NCBI GenBank assembly: GCA_023313575.1
Contig: JAJTTP010000012.1
Location: forward strand, 930,001 to 994,000
Source: Eutypella sp. D-1
Lineage: Eukaryota > Ascomycota > Sordariomycetes > Xylariales > Diatrypaceae
Direction of reading: 5' to 3'
Length of the DNA stretch: 64,000 nt
Notes under the pieces: model-generated
Told to the model about the DNA's origin: nothing
What the model saw: the letters and a program-made list of their open reading frames with translations, nothing else
Database searches by the model: none
In this document: in pieces, positions 59,703 to 64,000 of the stretch
Layout: each line of letters starts with the position of its first letter
Numbering within the stretch: the stretch's first letter is position 1
Position numbers and translations under genes: made by a program

Positions 59703-60675
59703 GATTTATCTACTTTGTTGTGAGCTGGGATATCGATGAATAAGCATTAGACGGAGGGCGTAACGGCGCGCTGGGCGTTCTTCCTTTTCCTTTTTTTTTC
59801 TTGTTCTTTTTTGTGTATGGACTCTCTGGGTGTACGTATCTTTGTATTGCGTCACAAGTTATTACCGTTGGCATTACCATCAATGCCCTACCACAAATCC
59901 CCCAGCCGCGATCGATCTTGTGAAAGTCCCCGACACGGCCACTCGGCAATTTTTGGAACTATACGGCCCCAAATAGCGAGAAGTGGAATGAAGCGTGGAG
60001 TAACTACGGCACCGTTTCTTATTACGGCAACTTGTTTCTGTCCCACTCGACTGGCAGACTCGCTTCCGAGCGCGGATTCCTAGGTATTCTTATACATACC
60101 TCGAGCGTGGACGCTATCTAGATAGCCAACGGCTATTCCCGGCTTTGCTGCTACCGGGACAGCCCCAGCGTACATATAGATCGTGTCGCAACCACTTGCG
60201 ACGCGTTGTGTTGTTGAATGACGGGACAAGCAATCTGCATCACCAAGACTGTATGGGCAGAGAAGAGACGAACTGGTGATAGATACAAAACCCCCGTTAC
60301 CCGCTATTGACGTGCCTGGCGACCCCTTCTCGCTTACCGCTCGTATGGTCTGTCCTGTCCGCGGTCACGATGGAACGCAGAGAGCTCATGTGCCTGCTTA
60401 TGACCCATTTTCTACCCTCCCACTCCCCCCCCACCCCCTACAAATCCTGATCGATATATGTACTATACATAATCTGGCGGCCCGTGCTGGGTCGACACCT
60501 TTAAATCGTGTCATGGAAAGCTTGCAATATGCCAGGGTGCGGTGCGCGTTTCGTAGTGGTCGGTTGTCTAGTCGGCAGCTGCACCTAGCGAAAGACGAAA
60601 ACCGCGCAACGGAAAAGAGGAGGTAAGTAGGCCGGTACACCCGGGCAATTTTTCCTCCCATCCGGGCTCCTCCTA
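59703..60675. other. Convergent intergenic spacer
   Basis: It lies between the stop codons of the E2 gene (+) and the zinc-finger-like gene (-). A T-rich run at about 59785-59812 follows the E2 gene and is probably in its 3'UTR. ORFs up to 116 codons have no support. No RNA gene or repeat was noticed. Confidence 0.55.
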
Positions 60676-62519
60676 TCAGACCCCTTCCCCACCACCACCA
60701 CCACCACCAGCTTCGCCGTCATCGTCGCCTGTGTCGTCTCTCTTGCGCTTAGAAGGCCGTTGGCTTCCGGTTCCGGTTCCGGTTCCGGCAATGGCGGGGC
60801 CGGGCACTTCTCGGGCAAAACACGGGATTCCCCTGCGGATGCCGTCGATCTCCATCCCCGAGAGCCGGTACGCCAGCGTCGATAGGTAGATGTCGATCAG
60901 CGAGCAGAAGCCCTACACCTGCTCTCGCTTGAAGTGTCGGAAGTACCTGGCCTGCGTGTAAGTCATGTGTGATCCGAGATATAGGAGAGCAAAGCCGGGC
61001 GTTGAAGCTGAAATTATTGAATCTTTTCTTTTTAGGGGGGGGGGGGGTGTGAGGGAGGTGGGGCTTTTTTTGGCTATAGGCTTCCGGTTGGGAAAGACGA
61101 AACAGACTTACTTCGAGGACAGATCGTCCGTGCTCTGTGCAGTCGCGGCCGCGAGACCCAGGAGAAAGATATCGCCCTCCGCGAGGCGCCAAGGCGGGGT
61201 GACAGCCTCTTCGAGTGGCAGGAACTCGAAGTCCGAGCACCGCCAGAAGTGGTCGAACTGGGCTTCGAAGTGCGCGTCGATAGCAGCGATCGTGCTGTCG
61301 ATCAGGATCGCCAAGGAGCGATCACGGCCCGGGCTATTATTACCGTCGACATCATTGTCGCCATCGTCCTCATCCCTGCTGCCGTCATCATCACTAATGG
61401 CGTCGCGCATAGACTCCATCCAGAAGGCCTTCATGCGCTCGGTTATGGCGGCTATCTCCTCGAGACAGAGGGTCCCGTACGTTTCCTGCACGAGCTCGTC
61501 GAACACGTCCTTGCTTATCTTGGCGACGATGCCGAGAGCATTCTTGCTACGCACTCTCGATTTGCAAAGGACGCCGATGGTGGCTTCCTTTCCGTCTGTG
61601 GCTTTTGCCGTTTCTCGACTAGGCGCGCATCTCCCCGCGGCGTCGAGGAAGTCCACGGCGACGACGCGCATCTTTTCATCTTCTTCACGGAGTATCCACC
61701 CTTCTTCCGCGAAAATCCGGGAATGTGTGAGTAGTCTGGTATCCACGGACGCCTTTTCCAACATCACTAATAAGTCATTGAACAGTCAGTCTTATTTTTA
61801 GCCGCATTCTAGAAACGTACTTTGCCTACTACATCCAATCTTTACGGCATGCGGCTTTTCTAAATAGACTGGAAAATAAAAAGAATGACTTCGCGCTTAC
61901 TTCGAAAAATACTGGCGTATTGTCCCGGGACGTTGTTGCACGACATCTCGTACTCGTACAAGAGCAGCTCATCGTAGCTGTGGTTGTTGATGATGTGTTG
62001 CGTGAGTTGGTTCTTCGCTCGAACGCCCGACGTGGTGCCTCCGCAGAACGAGCACTTGTGGTAGTGCGTCTTGGTTTGTGTCTGCGACGACGCTCGAGGC
62101 GGCGTCGGCCGCGGAGGGTGTGCCGAGCGGAATGCCTTGTACGCCGCCCGGTGTCTCCGGTACACGTGGTAATTCAACGTATTTATGATGGTAATCGGCT
62201 CCCCCTTCGGCACGAAGTGGCAGAATGGGCAGCGCTGAATGCCGTCGTCCTCCTGGGCCACTGGCTCGTCTCGTTCTACCACTTCATGCCCCGAAGGTGA
62301 CGGTGAAGATCCTCTACTGCTTCTGTTGGCCGGCTCCTTTATGTCCTTCACGGCCCGGTGGGGGTCTGGTCTTGTTTCACTCCGAGTCACCACCGGCGCA
62401 GGTATACCCGTGATAATCTCATCGTCTTCTAGGGATGTGAGAGAGCTGAACGAAGAGATCTCGAAGTCGTCATAGTTCGACATCTCGGCTACTCCACCTG
62501 CGGATCTCCCGAAATGCAT
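60676..62519 (-). CDS. Unrecognised protein with two zinc-finger-like motifs; last exon has an in-frame TAG
   Basis: Model: exon A 62519-61901 (or from the ATG at 62483), 134-nt intron (GTAAGC...TAG), exon B 61766-61112, 165-nt intron (GTAAGT...CAG), exon C from 60946. Phases agree at both junctions. Exon A has an acidic N-terminus and two C-x2-C...H-x4-H motifs: CPFC...YHVYRRH and CSFC...QHIINNH, so zinc binding is likely. Exon B is mostly helical with an acidic low-complexity insert (SDDDGSRDEDDGDNDVDGN). In exon C the frame gives KYFRHFKREQV, then TAG at 60913-60915, then continues with 78 sense codons (IDIYLSTLAYRLSGMEIDGI, a GTGTGTG repeat, a basic KRKRDD, a Gly run) to TGA at 60676-60678. 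No alternative splice removes the TAG. So the protein is either cut short by 78 residues or the allele is a pseudogene. I do not recognise the family. Confidence 0.6.
61035..61047. repeat. G13 homopolymer in an intron
   Basis: Thirteen guanines on the plus strand (C13 in the transcript) in the middle of the second intron of the zinc-finger-like gene. Confidence 0.8.
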
Positions 62520-63049
62520 GGGCGGGGGAGTCAGATGCTCTGCTCCCCTTCGATCTTGCTCTGACTACGGAGGAGCAACTTCCCCCGACTCAAATAAGGG
62601 CGCTTGCGCAGAACCCAGCCTTATCGATGGCGGATTTGCCTGGCAGCCCCAGCACGGTATAGTTCGGCATCATCGGTATTTCCATTTGACCAGAAACTTT
62701 TCAAAGAAAGATACGTCAATTGGAGTTGACGAATAATAGGACAACATCACGATTCCATGACAAATTATTCTTTCAGGAGCATCAAACAATTAGGAATTGC
62801 TACCTAAACCTGTAGCAACCTGAGTAAGGGTATCTGATTTCGATCCAGAGCTTTCGAGGCAACAGGCCATGCACAGCCCTTGTTTATACATTACAAGACA
62901 ACCATAATTCAATCCAACAGCTTTAGCTTCAGCCACCTCCCTGCCTTAAACTCCATCGCTATGCAAAGTGATAAACAATCATTGAATAATAGAGACAACG
63001 AAAAAAGAAAAGAAAAAGAAACGAAAAGAAAGGCTGGTGTTAATGTGCC
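62520..63049. other. Short intergenic spacer
   Basis: It separates two minus-strand genes: the promoter side of the zinc-finger-like gene and the 3' side of the TFIIIC gene. An A/G-rich run (about 62997-63033) lies just past the TFIIIC stop and is probably 3'UTR. No gene was seen. Confidence 0.55.
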
Positions 63050-64000
63050 TTAGTCGCGGGTACTTTTCGTCGCAACTTCGACAGCCTTCCCTTTGACATC
63101 CACCATCTTCCCGACAGCCAGCCACCACCACTCGCCAGCGCTACCACCGTCGCCGCCGGGGACACCGGGGAACGAGGGCTGTAGGAGACCAAGGTGGTCG
63201 AGGAAGTCCATGATGAGGCGGGCCTCGAAGGGCTCAAGGACGGGCTTGAGGATGGCGGAGGCGCTCCGCGGGGTCATAGGTCCCTTGGTGGCCAGCGCGA
63301 AGGCCATCATACATACGTACTCGACCCAGCGGCGCCTATCGACCCTATCGAGCAAGTCTACCCAGATGGGTATCGTGCCGTGCGGGCCCCGCGTGGGGAT
63401 CTGCGCGCGCCGCACCTGCTCCAACAGCGGCATGTCGTCGTCGTACAGGTATGTCTCTGTAGGAAGTAGCTTGACCTTCCAGTGGTAGTAGCTCTTGGGG
63501 TACGAACGACTCTCGTAGTTGAGGGGCTCGAAGCCGAATGGAATGTCGGGTACATCGACGGGTTCCAGGTGGATCCTTCCGTGGGACTGCATGTTGATCA
63601 CGGCCATGATGCTGCCGTCGTCAGCGGCATACGGCAAAAACATCTCCCCGTCAGCGCGAAAGGCGTCGTCCAGTCGTGATTTGAAGGCAACGGCCTGAGT
63701 ATACTTCTCGGTGTTGGCGGCCTTGTCGACGATTCTGTCGAAATTGAAGTTGAGCCGGAACCCGAACTTCTTGCTCTTTCCCTTGGTGGCAATTCTATCT
63801 CGTATGAGGGAGTCGACTACCGTGCTAATTATACGCGTTGTCTCCTCTTCGTCACCTTTGCCGAGTTCAAGAAGCTTCTCCAGCACTTTGTGGGGGACGC
63901 CAGCCTCGCTCATCTCAGTGTTGCAAAGTGAGCGAATCCATGATCTCGCCCGTAACATAAGTGTATCATCATCCCGGCTCTTAGAAACGGGGATTGTAGC
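63050..64000 (-). CDS. TFIIIC large subunit (tau138/Tfc3, B-box binding), C-terminal part
   Basis: The frame is open from the right edge of the window (64000) to the stop at 63050, so this is the C-terminal about 316 residues of a longer protein; the ATG at 63958 is internal. The subunit binds the B box of tRNA genes as part of TFIIIC and so directs RNA polymerase III. Seen: a DTLMLRARSWIRSL start as in Tfc3 C-termini, KFGFRLNFNFDRI, PHGTIPIWVDLLDRVDRRRW and a winged-helix-like segment with PRSASAILKPVLEPFEARL and IMDFLDHLGLL, ending EWWWLAVGKMVDVKGK. This order matches, from memory, fungal Tfc3 tails. It is the least well conserved part of the family, so I give moderate confidence. The N-terminal B-block domain would lie outside the window. 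Confidence 0.72.
   Translation of the reverse strand, partial: ATIPVSKSRDDDTLMLRARSWIRSLCNTEMSEAGVPHKVLEKLLELGKGDEEETTRIISTVVDSLIRDRIATKGKSKKFGFRLNFNFDRIVDKAANTEKYTQAVAFKSRLDDAFRADGEMFLPYAADDGSIMAVINMQSHGRIHLEPVDVPDIPFGFEPLNYESRSYPKSYYHWKVKLLPTETYLYDDDMPLLEQVRRAQIPTRGPHGTIPIWVDLLDRVDRRRWVEYVCMMAFALATKGPMTPRSASAILKPVLEPFEARLIMDFLDHLGLLQPSFPGVPGGDGGSAGEWWWLAVGKMVDVKGKAVEVATKSTRD

Noticed and set aside
1..64000. CRISPR array or bacterial operon structure
   Set aside because: No regularly spaced direct repeats of 24-40 bp. Gene structure with introns is eukaryotic.

Overview
This window looks like nuclear chromosomal DNA from a filamentous ascomycete (Pezizomycotina, probably Sordariomycetes). 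The evidence is: (i) short 84-165 nt introns with GTAAG/GTATG-type donors and AG acceptors; (ii) GC-rich genes in much less GC-rich intergenic DNA; (iii) fungal family members, namely a PFA3-type DHHC palmitoyltransferase, a fungal delta-type PI-PLC, a 2EXR-domain protein, a TFIIIC tau138/Tfc3 C-terminus and a conserved Pezizomycotina orphan; and (iv) dispersed intergenic words such as TACCTAGGTA and TACTCCGTA/TACGGAGTA. Species and family are inference.

Layout. The left part (1-9 kb) has three intronless genes: a conserved acidic fungal protein of unknown function (1157-2584, +), a nitronate monooxygenase (5653-6774, +) and a 2EXR-domain protein (8062-8901, -). A fold-back element of about 0.5 kb lies at 4753-5249. 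About 10 kb without a recognisable gene follows, then a large PI-specific phospholipase C (19075-22512, -). Next comes about 26.5 kb (22.6-49.1 kb) with no gene I can support, carrying microsatellites, palindromic words and homopolymers. At its right border is a GMC-family flavin oxidoreductase (49171-50718, +) whose N-terminus is broken off by a stop codon just before the FAD-binding strand.

The right part (51-64 kb) is an ordinary, dense housekeeping block: PFA3 palmitoyltransferase (52000-54017, -, 2 exons), a C2H2 zinc-finger protein (55597-57250, -, 3 exons, a (GT)27 microsatellite in intron 2), a tail-anchored UBE2J1-type E2 ubiquitin-conjugating enzyme (58572-59702, +, 2 exons), an unrecognised protein with two zinc-finger-like motifs whose last exon has an in-frame TAG (60676-62519, -), and the C-terminal part of the TFIIIC B-box-binding subunit, which runs off the right edge (63050-64000, -).

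The genes do not form an operon or an evident biosynthetic cluster; each has its own role (membrane signalling, palmitoylation, ERAD, Pol III transcription, nitronate detoxification). I found no tRNA, rRNA, CRISPR array or intact transposon, and no convincing new multi-gene system. The best leads are the truncated GMC oxidoreductase beside the gene desert, the nonsense-interrupted zinc-finger gene, the fold-back element, and the over-represented 10-bp palindrome TACCTAGGTA.
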